This document shows, one piece after another, positions 17,026 through 24,609 of a DNA stretch of 37,486 nt. The stretch's first letter is position 1, and each line of letters opens with the position of its first letter. The notes below the pieces were generated by a model. That model did not search any database. It saw only the letters and a program-made list of their open reading frames with translations, and was not told where the DNA came from. This stretch comes from Verrucomicrobiota bacterium (GTDB taxonomy: Bacteria > Verrucomicrobiota > Verrucomicrobiia > Verrucomicrobiales > DEV007). Location: contig JAJRVS010000022.1 in NCBI GenBank assembly GCA_024277195.1, forward strand, positions 1 through 37,486, given 5' to 3'. Position numbers and translations under genes: made by a program.

Positions 17026-17673
17026 TCACTCCACTCTTCCCTGCACCAATTTCCCGTCCTCAAGAAAAAACTCCTTATCGGCAATCAAGTCGGCCTCCCG
17101 CCGACTATGGGTGATATGCAATGCGGTGATCCCATGCTCCTTCACCACCGAACGGATCAACTCGACCATGCCTTCATGAGTCTCTTCATCAAGAGCGCTC
17201 AAAGGCTCATCGAGACAAATGATTTTTGGCCGCACCGCCAGAGCCCGCCCCAAAGCCACCCTTTGACGCTCACCTCCACTCAGACCAAAGGGCTTACGCT
17301 CTAAAATATCTTCGATCCCCAATTCTTCCGCCAGTTCCGGCACCCGTTGCTCAATTTCCTTTTTACCCCAACCCTGCACCTTCGGCCCGAAAGCCAACTG
17401 TTGGCGCACCGTCATCGTCGCAAACAAAGCGCCATCCTGGGGCACAAAACCAATGCCGCGCTCCCCCGCCCGCAACCGCGTCACATCCCTTCCCATCAAA
17501 GTAATCCGGCCACTCACCACTTCTTTCAAACCACAAATAGCCTCCAATATCGTCGTTTTGCCACAGCCGGTTTTTCCCATCAACACCCCATGCTCCCCCG
17601 TAGGCACTTCAAAGGAAATACCATCGATGCAAAAGTCCCCCGCTCTAACGGAAAGCTGTTCAACTGCGATCAT
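17026..17673 (-). CDS. ModC-like ABC transporter ATP-binding protein without TOBE domain
   Basis: This 215-residue ATPase powers the adjacent permease. Walker A is GKTGCGKTT (33-41), the Q-loop is FVPQDGALF, the signature is LSGGERQR, Walker B is IICLDEP, and the H-loop is ITHSRRE. Sequence character is that of molybdate/tungstate/sulfate/spermidine importers. It lacks the C-terminal TOBE (Mop-like) domain that binds molybdate in E. coli ModC, so any trans-inhibition by the anion would need another protein. The start is three bases after the permease stop. It is the last gene of the operon that begins at 24459, and it converges with the ThuA remnant. Confidence 0.9.
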   Translation of the reverse strand: MIAVEQLSVRAGDFCIDGISFEVPTGEHGVLMGKTGCGKTTILEAICGLKEVVSGRITLMGRDVTRLRAGERGIGFVPQDGALFATMTVRQQLAFGPKVQGWGKKEIEQRVPELAEELGIEDILERKPFGLSGGERQRVALGRALAVRPKIICLDEPLSALDEETHEGMVELIRSVVKEHGITALHITHSRREADLIADKEFFLEDGKLVQGRVE

Positions 17674-17676
17674 TTT

Positions 17677-18387
17677 TTATAATACAAATTTCTTCCGGCT
17701 CTCCCGACCCCACATTCTGACCGCAATCAATACCACCACCGCGATCGACACCATCATCAGTGATACAATCACCGCACCTTCCAAATTACCAATACTGATC
17801 TCCAGAAATACTGAAGAAGACAACACTTCGGTGCGCCCACGTATGGTTCCCGCAAAAACCAGAATCGGACCAAACTCCCCCATCGCCCGAGTCCAGGCCA
17901 AAGTGCCTGCCGTTGAAACCCCCCGCCAAGCTTCCGGCACCACCACTCGAATAAAAGCCTGCGCCCGGTTGCAGCCCAAAGTCAGCGCCACCTGCTCGGC
18001 ACGCGGACTGATTTGATCAAAGGTATTGCGCATCGTGCGAACCGCAAAAGCCGCCGCCACGGTGAACTGGGCAAGAATCACCGCAGGCACCTTGTAAGTA
18101 ATGCCTGCATCCATGCCCTCCGGCATGAAAGGACCAAAGATCTTGCCAAACATCTCTTCAAAGCTCGGTCCGTCTATTCCCAACCACTCCCATGGCGGCA
18201 TCTTATTGAACAAAATCAGTAAACTCAAACCCACCACCAAGGGCGGCAACACAATCGGAATATCCAGCACCGCATCAATCAGAGCCTTGCCACGGAAATC
18301 ATAACGCGACAGCAAATAACCAATCGGCAAAGCCACCATGACCGACAACAGCGCGGTCACCGTGCAGGTGAACAAAGTCAACTTCAC
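17677..18387 (-). CDS. ModB-like ABC transporter permease, main part after an in-frame amber codon
   Basis: These 236 residues are an oxyanion importer permease of the ModB/CysW type. Five membrane helices are visible, and the coupling-helix EAA signature occurs as EQVALTLGCNRAQAFIRVVVPEA in outline, with a typical LDIPIVLPPLVVG block. The family's first helix is absent but is encoded directly upstream in the same frame (18388-18573), separated only by TAG at 18388-18390. The next codon is GTG, which could restart translation, but no good ribosome binding site precedes it. So this is either a recently inactivated gene, a two-chain permease, or a sequencing error. The flanking binding-protein and ATPase genes are intact. 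Confidence 0.75.
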   Translation of the reverse strand: MKLTLFTCTVTALLSVMVALPIGYLLSRYDFRGKALIDAVLDIPIVLPPLVVGLSLLILFNKMPPWEWLGIDGPSFEEMFGKIFGPFMPEGMDAGITYKVPAVILAQFTVAAAFAVRTMRNTFDQISPRAEQVALTLGCNRAQAFIRVVVPEAWRGVSTAGTLAWTRAMGEFGPILVFAGTIRGRTEVLSSSVFLEISIGNLEGAVIVSLMMVSIAVVVLIAVRMWGRESRKKFVL

Positions 18388-18573
18388 CTAACTCTGAATA
18401 TACTCATCTGCTAGAATCGCTTTAAATTCCTCCCAGCCCACATTGCTCACCGAATAAAACACATCCGCCATCAGCATCCCGCCGATCAACAGCAGATACA
18501 TCACGGCAATGCCGATCATTGCCGCAAAAAACGGAACATCCGAGCGGACTTTAACTGGTGAGTGATCCGCCAC
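18388..18573 (-). CDS. N-terminal helix fragment of the ModB-like permease
   Basis: A 61-residue ORF with one membrane helix (PFFAAMIGIAVMYLLLIGG), ending in ILADEYIQS and an amber stop. It is exactly in frame with the following permease ORF. The combined length (about 298 codons) and six helices fit one complete ModB-type subunit, so this is most simply the 5' part of one interrupted gene. It starts three bases after the binding-protein stop, which keeps the operon spacing regular and suggests the break is recent. Confidence 0.65.
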   Translation of the reverse strand: MADHSPVKVRSDVPFFAAMIGIAVMYLLLIGGMLMADVFYSVSNVGWEEFKAILADEYIQS

Positions 18574-18576
18574 AGT

Positions 18577-20112
18577 TTATTGCTTTTTTTTGCCCTCTTC
18601 TTCTTTCCCCAGTTCCCAGCGAAAACCATGTTTCATGAATTTCTTCTTACCCTGAGCCGACACCGCTGCGGTGAAAAAGCGATCGAGCAAATAGCGGTGT
18701 TTTGAATTTTTAGCCACCGCATACGGTTGATGGGCAATCGCATTGGGACGATCAATACCCACAATTTCATAATCATCCACCGTCGATTGACTGGCCATGG
18801 CGTTGCTCTTATAAACAATCACCGCATCCAAGGAGCCCGTCTTAACCTGATTGACCAAAAAATCCCCGGTGGGCGAATCCATTTTGATATTGCCCGAATC
18901 CACCACCTTTTGATACAAACCCTCTTCTTCCAACAGATACTTGGTCAGGAAACCCAAGGCCGATTTCTGCGGATGGGCAAAACCCAAACGAATCCCTTCT
19001 TTTGATAAATCCGTCAGTTTGAGAATCCCTTTAGGATTGCCCTTTTCGGTAAGAATCACCATCTCATTAGCTGAAACCAAAGTGGATTCTAGAAAACGGT
19101 CTGCCACCATTTGCATAAACTTTACGTCGCAGGAAAAATAAGCGTCGGGTTTTTCTCCGGCTTTCATTTGCGAGACCAATACCCCACAACCATTGAACAC
19201 CGGCGTGATCGTCACCCCTTCACGTTTCTCAAAGGATTTGATAGTATCCTGAATCGCCGGACGCAACATCGCACCGCTGAACAATAAAATATCAGGCTTC
19301 AGCGCCCACTCGTCCCCATCAACCACGTCATATCCTTCTTTCTTGAATACCGGCAAACCCTTGTCTTTGGCGCTCAAATAACGACAGAACCTCAAAGCTT
19401 CCGTCGGTTGCTTGGAAGCCGTCAAAACCCCAATTGTGATATTTTTCCTCTCAACATCAAACTCCGGCAGATTGACAAAATCAATTTCATCATACTGGTG
19501 AGTCAACGCGTCCCAGCAAATCACCACATCCACCGTGCCCAGTTTCAAGGCATTCGCCAATTCGTTCACTGTCGGCAACAAAACCGTTGGTTTCACATCT
19601 TTCCAAATACCATGTTTACTAAGAACCTTTTTGGTGAACTTGCCCACCGACGCCGCATCCGGGTTGGCAATGCCTATTTTTAAATCTTTACGCGTCAAAT
19701 CCGCCAGTTTGCTCAATCCTTTGGGATTACCCTTGGGCACTCCGAAACCCGCGCGCATGAAAGCCACCGGCATGGTTTCTTCCAGCAATTTTTTACCCTT
19801 GGCGATATCCGTGTAACTCGAATCGGCTGCCAGGTAAATATCGCCCGGCGCGATCTCCAAACTGCTCAACAATGTTCCCGAACCGCCATATTGCAGTTGC
19901 ACTTTCACCCCGTATTCTTCTTCATATTTTTTTGCTACCTCAGCCACCGGAGTCTTGATACCCGCTGCGCAAAACATCACCAGGGCCTTAGTCTTGTCCT
20001 TACCACCTCCGCCGCCACAAGCCCCCAGTAAAAAAACTGACAATAAAACCGCCGCCGCCCTGGTGAAGGGCTGCACCAAATACAAAAAAGAATTCTTAAT
20101 TAAATACAACAT
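18577..20112 (-). CDS. Tandem ModA-like substrate-binding lipoprotein (two domains in one chain)
   Basis: The 511-residue protein has a lipoprotein signal ending LLGAC followed by a glycine run. Two complete type 2 periplasmic binding domains follow. Domain 1 (about 42-270) begins ALVMFCAAGIKTPV and contains LQYGGSGTLLSSLE; domain 2 (about 272-500) begins ILLFSGAMLRPAIQ and contains VFNGCGVLVSQMK. Each has the paired NPKG-L-L-DL and DAVI-type segments, so they look like an internal duplication. ModA-type proteins bind molybdate or tungstate, but the first ligand-serine position reads Gly-Ile or Gly-Ala here, so the ligand is uncertain. The ATG overlaps the MoeB-like stop as TGATG; a GTG one codon upstream is the alternative start. 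Confidence 0.88.
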   Translation of the reverse strand: MLYLIKNSFLYLVQPFTRAAAVLLSVFLLGACGGGGGKDKTKALVMFCAAGIKTPVAEVAKKYEEEYGVKVQLQYGGSGTLLSSLEIAPGDIYLAADSSYTDIAKGKKLLEETMPVAFMRAGFGVPKGNPKGLSKLADLTRKDLKIGIANPDAASVGKFTKKVLSKHGIWKDVKPTVLLPTVNELANALKLGTVDVVICWDALTHQYDEIDFVNLPEFDVERKNITIGVLTASKQPTEALRFCRYLSAKDKGLPVFKKEGYDVVDGDEWALKPDILLFSGAMLRPAIQDTIKSFEKREGVTITPVFNGCGVLVSQMKAGEKPDAYFSCDVKFMQMVADRFLESTLVSANEMVILTEKGNPKGILKLTDLSKEGIRLGFAHPQKSALGFLTKYLLEEEGLYQKVVDSGNIKMDSPTGDFLVNQVKTGSLDAVIVYKSNAMASQSTVDDYEIVGIDRPNAIAHQPYAVAKNSKHRYLLDRFFTAAVSAQGKKKFMKHGFRWELGKEEEGKKKQ

Positions 20113-20867
20113 CACAATTTTTTACAAATTTTACAATCAGGGTTTCGCACAATTTTCACCTTTTGCAGTTTCATCGCTAAAGTATCAAAATAAATCAAGC
20201 GGTTCAAGTTTACCCCCGACAAGCCCGCAATCAACTTAATCCCTTCCATCGCACCAATGTTGGCGATCAAAGCCGACACCGCACCGATCACCGGAAACCG
20301 ACGTTTCCAATGCTCCGGCACCTCCGGATACAAACAGGCCAGGCAAGCCGTCTCACCTGGCACAATGGGAATCACCTGCCCCTCCATATTGAACATCGCA
20401 CAATCAATCAACGGCTTCTGCTGCAACACACACTCCCGGTTCATCAAAAAACGTTCTTCAAATAAAGGAGCCGCATCAAAAACGATGTCCGCCCGCTCTA
20501 CCAAATCCGCGGCATTGCCCTCGGTGAAATTTTCCGCCACCGTTTCAATTTCAATATGGGGATTAAATTGACGCAGGGTCTCAGCCGCTGCATCCACCCG
20601 GTTTTTACCCAAATAATCATGCCTCATCAATATCTGACGATTCAAATCATCCGGACGTAAATGACCGCCATGCACCAAAATCAATTTTCCAATACCTGCC
20701 GCCGCCAGAGACAAGGCCAATGGCCCACCCAGACCTCCTATTCTAGAAACCAGCGCCGTGCTGTTTCGCAATTTCACCTGCCCTTGTTCTCCCAAGCCAG
20801 GCACATTCAATTGCCATTCATAAATCGCCCGATCACGATCCGATAATTCGTTCTCAATATCTTCCAT
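20112..20867 (-). CDS. MoeB/ThiF-type E1-like adenylyltransferase, divergent
   Basis: The 251-residue protein belongs to the ThiF/MoeB/HesA family, which adenylates the C-terminal glycine of a ubiquitin-like sulfur carrier; the MoaD-like gene is next to it. Visible are the Rossmann glycine-rich segment (RIGGLGG), DDLNRQILM with the conserved Arg, GKNRV, NPHIEIE, and a zinc site of CLAC plus CKIC near the C-terminus. It is unusual: the first Gly of GxGGxG is Arg, the acidic residue after the second strand is in a His-Gly-Gly segment, and the usual DCTDN reads DAAPLFEE. It lacks a rhodanese domain. A divergent subfamily is more likely than a damaged gene, because the rest is well conserved. Confidence 0.85.
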   Translation of the reverse strand: MEDIENELSDRDRAIYEWQLNVPGLGEQGQVKLRNSTALVSRIGGLGGPLALSLAAAGIGKLILVHGGHLRPDDLNRQILMRHDYLGKNRVDAAAETLRQFNPHIEIETVAENFTEGNAADLVERADIVFDAAPLFEERFLMNRECVLQQKPLIDCAMFNMEGQVIPIVPGETACLACLYPEVPEHWKRRFPVIGAVSALIANIGAMEGIKLIAGLSGVNLNRLIYFDTLAMKLQKVKIVRNPDCKICKKL

Positions 20868-20897
20868 TGTTCTCGAATGACTCAGGATTCCTAATTC

Positions 20898-21179
20898 TTA
20901 ACCTCCTGCGATCGGTGTCATCAGCATCAACACCTTCACTCCCTCCAGAGACAAATTTTCTTTATCCCCCGCCGCCTGTTCACCATCCAAGACCACCAGC
21001 AAAGTCGATCGAATACGCCCCTCCCCATCAAAAACCAGTTCACCAAATTTTTCACCATACACCTCCAGGCGTCCCTTTAACACATCCGCCACAGAATCCC
21101 CTTCAGCGACCTCAACCGCCTCCTCCGATGCTCCCACCACCGAGGCCAACTGGCCGGTGTAATCGATGGTTAAAGTCAT
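20898..21179 (-). CDS. MoaD/ThiS-family ubiquitin-like sulfur carrier protein
   Basis: This 93-residue protein ends in Gly-Gly (TPIAGG), the mark of beta-grasp sulfur carriers that are adenylated and thiocarboxylated. The N-terminus (MTLTIDYTGQLASVVG) and the central LLVVLDGE match MoaD, where it would donate sulfur to molybdopterin. Its stop lies 30 bases before the MoeB/ThiF-like gene and its start overlaps the LolD-like stop by four bases. No moaE, moaA, moaC or mogA are in the window, so the carrier could instead serve another pathway, such as thiamine- or cysteine-type sulfur transfer. Confidence 0.85.
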   Translation of the reverse strand: MTLTIDYTGQLASVVGASEEAVEVAEGDSVADVLKGRLEVYGEKFGELVFDGEGRIRSTLLVVLDGEQAAGDKENLSLEGVKVLMLMTPIAGG

Positions 21180-21901
21180 TCTCCCTGCCCCTCCTTTTTC
21201 TCACCTTGCTGATCTGAAGAAATCATTTCACCTCCATCCAAATGCATCGCCGATTTTGCCGCGGCCTTGGCCCGGTCATCATGGGTCACCATGATCACCG
21301 CTCCGCCGTCATCAGCAAAGTCCGCCAAATGTTGCAGTATGATTTCCGAATTTTCCGGGTCGAGATTTCCTGTCGGTTCATCAGCCAATACCAACTCTGG
21401 AGAATGTAATAATGCTCGGGCCAAGGCCACCCGTTGCTGTTCGCCGATACTCAATTTGGACGGCACATGATGCAGCCGGTGACCGATATTAAATTTCTCT
21501 AACAATTCGCGGGCTCGATCCCCGTTTGATTCACCGCCTGACGATCTGTTCGCCAGATCTCCTATCAATACATTATCCAACACATTGAGGTAGGGGATCA
21601 AATGAAACTGCTGGAAAACAAAACCCACGTGTTCGGCACGAAAAGCAGCCCGCCCCTCAGCTTTTAATTCATAAGGGTTTTTCCCCGCGATTTCGATCAC
21701 CCCCTCATCCGGAGATAACAAAGCTCCGGTCATCAATAACAAAGTAGACTTACCGCAGCCACTCGGCCCATGCAAAGCGACAAAATCTCCCGCACAAATC
21801 TCAAAAGAAACGTCATTGACCGCATGTACCTCCTCCTCGGTGGTCACAAACCTTTTATGCAAGCCTTCTGCTTTTACGGCTATTGGTTGATTATCAGTCA
21901 T
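21176..21901 (-). CDS. LolD/MacB-type ABC transporter ATP-binding protein
   Basis: The 241-residue ATPase has Walker A GPSGCGKST (45-53), a Q-loop in FVFQQFHLIPYLNVLDNV, signature LSIGEQQR (with Ile for the usual Gly), Walker B LVLADEPTGNLD and H-loop VTHDDR. These are typical of the LolD/MacB/FtsE group, which works with FtsX-fold permeases by mechanotransmission rather than transport through the membrane. The partner permease is the upstream gene, which it overlaps by eight bases. The tail is acidic and Gly/Glu-rich. It also overlaps the sulfur carrier gene, so the Lol-type module and the sulfur-carrier genes share one transcript. Confidence 0.93.
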   Translation of the reverse strand: MTDNQPIAVKAEGLHKRFVTTEEEVHAVNDVSFEICAGDFVALHGPSGCGKSTLLLMTGALLSPDEGVIEIAGKNPYELKAEGRAAFRAEHVGFVFQQFHLIPYLNVLDNVLIGDLANRSSGGESNGDRARELLEKFNIGHRLHHVPSKLSIGEQQRVALARALLHSPELVLADEPTGNLDPENSEIILQHLADFADDGGAVIMVTHDDRAKAAAKSAMHLDGGEMISSDQQGEKKEGQGE

Positions 21902-23174
21902 AGCGTAACACGTCTGCTGGATCTTTTTGGGCAGCCATCAATGAAGGCAACCAGGCGGACACCGCCGCCAGAAAGGGAGCCGCGAGCAAAAGCCATGCAC
22001 ACTCGCTCACGCTGATCACCTCACCCAAAGTGATGCCATGGAAAAAACGTTCCTTCAGCAAAGGATAAATCACGGCAAAAAACACCGCCCCCAGCGAAGC
22101 CCCCAACAAACCCGCCACCACCGCTCTGGAAAGAAAAGCTGTCAGAATGATTTTCGAACTCACCCCAATCGCTCGCAACACCCCGATCTCCGTCACCCGC
22201 TCACGCACATTCATAAACGCCAACATCGCAATCCAAGCCATCGCAAACAGCAGCACGATAGGCAGTAAAACGCCCGCAAACCTTTCTCGCTCCGCACTCG
22301 CCTGCTTGCGGTGCTGCTTAGCCGTGGCAATTTGTTTTTGCGCCGTTGCCTTGGCCTTGGTCCGGGATTCCGCACGAGCCAAAGCAGTGCTTCCGGTCTC
22401 GGTGATTTGAGTATTTGGCAAAATTTGCATCAACTCCGCCCGAATTTCTCCCAAGCGATCCAGCGTCGCACAGTTGCATTCGAGCGCTTGGATCGCATTG
22501 ATCAGTCCCTTTTTACCTAACAACTCCTGACACTCGGTTAGATTCATCCAAATCGTGATATCATCCTTACTGCCTCTTTCCTGATAAGCTTTGCTCAACT
22601 TGAAGGACTTGCCCTTGAACATCAACTCATCACCCAGCTTCAAGCCCAAACTACGATGCAGTTCATAACCGAGCACCAACTCACCCTTTTTCACCGGATC
22701 GATCAAAGGTGATTTAGGATCCCTATGCGCCAACGGCACTTCACCGCGCACTCCGATCAGAATCACATTACGTTTCTTTTCCGGCCACTCCAACTTCTGA
22801 GTCAGACTGGGAAGCAAATGATTGACCGTCACAATTTTTGAATTTGCCAGGATTGTCGCATACTCTTCAGGCATCGTCTTGGATGCATAACCCTGATCAT
22901 AAACTTCACTCATATCCTGATCCTTGGGGAAAATGTAGATATTAAAACCCAAGCCCTTCATCGTTTTGCGGATATCGTCCTCCAACTGCTTCATCTCCTT
23001 CTGGGTATCCGCTTCCATCTTGGCAATAAGCGCATCCGAGTTCAACTCGAAGGACCGCATCGCCGCCAAAGTTGCCAGCACACACACAATCGCCAGTGCC
23101 GCACCCAGCAAAGCTAGAAAAAAATTTGTCTTGCGGTGAAAAATTTCCCGCATCACCAATCGCCTCAAATTCAT
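21894..23174 (-). CDS. FtsX-like ABC transporter permease (MacB/LolE type)
   Basis: The 426-residue protein has the four-helix MacB layout. One helix lies near the N-terminus (FFLALLGAALAIVCVLATLAA, about 18-38). A periplasmic domain of some 250 residues follows, with a Lys/Glu-rich helical part after the first helix and an Ala/Lys/Arg-rich coiled segment just before helix two. Three helices then form the FtsX domain, with the conserved MNVRERVTEIGVLRAIG and a final PADVLRYD. It is paired with the LolD-like ATPase downstream and begins one base after the stop of the unrecognised upstream protein, so the three probably act together in the envelope. The exported or extracted molecule is unknown. 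Confidence 0.88.
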   Translation of the reverse strand: MNLRRLVMREIFHRKTNFFLALLGAALAIVCVLATLAAMRSFELNSDALIAKMEADTQKEMKQLEDDIRKTMKGLGFNIYIFPKDQDMSEVYDQGYASKTMPEEYATILANSKIVTVNHLLPSLTQKLEWPEKKRNVILIGVRGEVPLAHRDPKSPLIDPVKKGELVLGYELHRSLGLKLGDELMFKGKSFKLSKAYQERGSKDDITIWMNLTECQELLGKKGLINAIQALECNCATLDRLGEIRAELMQILPNTQITETGSTALARAESRTKAKATAQKQIATAKQHRKQASAERERFAGVLLPIVLLFAMAWIAMLAFMNVRERVTEIGVLRAIGVSSKIILTAFLSRAVVAGLLGASLGAVFFAVIYPLLKERFFHGITLGEVISVSECAWLLLAAPFLAAVSAWLPSLMAAQKDPADVLRYD

Positions 23175-23175
23175 A

Positions 23176-24459
23176 TCAGTCGGCGTTCTTTTTGATCATT
23201 ACCGTTCCCGCACCAATCACCACAATCACCAAACCAATGATCAATACCAAGGGCATCAACGGCATCCCTTGTTCTTGCGCTTCATCGGCATTTTGTTCTG
23301 GCGCCCCATCGCCCGTTCCGTCTTCACCCACTTGACCGGCAGCCTTCCCCTCATCCGCCTCCTCATTTACATGAGCCTGGTCAGGCACTTCCTTCGTCAC
23401 CACCGTCGCGCCCCCTTGCGGTGCCGCCGCATGACTGCCTTTCATCGAATGACTGCCCTTGTTTTGTGACATCAGCGCCGCCGTGCCCTCCAAGGGCGGC
23501 AGCATTTTATCAATAATCACCTGACTGCCCTCCATCGCCGCATCCCAGTCCATCGCCACCAACAAATCCATCCCAGGGTTCTGATCCTTCACCTCACAGG
23601 AACATGCCCCTGTCAGATAAGCCGAATGCTCGATGACATTATCGTAATTAAGCCCCAGCCCGATCAAAGGCTCCAAAATCCGTCCACGACCAAAAACCGG
23701 AAACGCCATTGGCTCTTTGGAATATTCACCCAAGTCATCCTCCAAGTTCAACAACATCTGCAAAAACACTTCCTCCTCCACATCAAGTCGAGAAATCCTC
23801 AATACGGAAAAACCGATTTTTAACGGCACGTCTGATTGCAAAATATTCGCTTCATCCCCAGGGCGCATCTCTTTCTGTTTCTCGGTGTCATTTTTCCCCA
23901 CAACTCCGTCGGGCAAAGTCAAAATTTTCGCAGCTTTGCCGGCATGTTCGATCAAAGCCTTTTCCGCCGCATCATCCTTTTTAGGGTCACCACTTTCCAC
24001 CAATAACCAAGTAGCTGACTCCCCAGTCAAAATACGCTTGACCAATTCTTTCCGCAGCGGTGATTGCACAATTTTGCTCGCATTCTCAATTGTCGCATCA
24101 CCACTCCAAATAGGCTTGGTCAAAAAACCACGCATTTTGCCCGGATAAAAAAGGTCGAAGCGAGCCACGCTACTGTTATTTTCGCCTTCGGCATCCACCT
24201 TGACCGTTATATTGGCAGGAAAGGCCTGATCCTGTGCCGCATCGCGCAAAGCTTTCAAAGCCGCCGCCTCCGCAGGTTTCAATCCTCCTTGAGCCGGCAC
24301 ACAAATCAACTCGTAAGGGTCCGCAGGCCAACGCTCCAACGCATATCGAAATACCGGAACCTGACAGGCCAGCAAAATCCCTCCGGCCGTTAAACTCAGA
24401 AATAAAACCAAAGTGAAAAGCCACCGGGGTGGGGTGATTGGGCGGGGGGATATCTTCAT
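23176..24459 (-). CDS. Unrecognised bitopic envelope protein, first gene of the sulfur-carrier/oxyanion operon
   Basis: The 427-residue protein has a hydrophobic helix at about 13-31, directly followed by a cysteine (LLAC, Cys32, a weak lipobox) and CQVPVFRYALERWPADPYE. A large periplasmic region follows, containing a CSC pair (GACSCEVKDQNPGMD). Then comes a low-complexity linker rich in Ser, His, Gly, Ala and acidic residues (about 330-395), and a C-terminal membrane helix (VLIIGLVIVVIGAGTVM) with a short basic end. I cannot assign a family. The tight spacing to the FtsX-like permease suggests a periplasmic partner of that transporter. The upstream gap (24460-24609) should hold the operon promoter; I see only a poor match there. 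Confidence 0.8.
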   Translation of the reverse strand: MKISPRPITPPRWLFTLVLFLSLTAGGILLACQVPVFRYALERWPADPYELICVPAQGGLKPAEAAALKALRDAAQDQAFPANITVKVDAEGENNSSVARFDLFYPGKMRGFLTKPIWSGDATIENASKIVQSPLRKELVKRILTGESATWLLVESGDPKKDDAAEKALIEHAGKAAKILTLPDGVVGKNDTEKQKEMRPGDEANILQSDVPLKIGFSVLRISRLDVEEEVFLQMLLNLEDDLGEYSKEPMAFPVFGRGRILEPLIGLGLNYDNVIEHSAYLTGACSCEVKDQNPGMDLLVAMDWDAAMEGSQVIIDKMLPPLEGTAALMSQNKGSHSMKGSHAAAPQGGATVVTKEVPDQAHVNEEADEGKAAGQVGEDGTGDGAPEQNADEAQEQGMPLMPLVLIIGLVIVVIGAGTVMIKKNAD

Positions 24460-24609
24460 AACAAACGCTGTGTGCTAATCTGGCACCCTACAGGCTCAAG
24501 TTCAAGCGCACTTTACAGAGAAATCTGACGAATCCCCCTGTTGAACCTTACTCAATTTTTCAACCAGCAAAGTCAACAGTTGCCGGTAAATCCTGCTAGC
24601 TGACACCAT

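Noticed and set aside
18388-18390. Amber codon as pyrrolysine
   Set aside because: Pyrrolysine use is restricted to rare lineages with pyl genes, and permeases are not known substrates. A mutation, restart or error is simpler.
24564-24586. CCAGCAA / TTGCCGG inverted repeat as a terminator for the amidase-like gene
   Set aside because: The stem has a G-U and a nine-base loop, and on the minus strand it is followed by an A-rich rather than a T-rich tract.
24460-24609. Possible molybdenum-cofactor riboswitch or strong promoter upstream of the oxyanion operon
   Set aside because: I could not recognise the conserved Moco riboswitch core, and only weak TTGAAC / CAGATT-like hexamers occur on the minus strand. 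A covariance-model search would decide.
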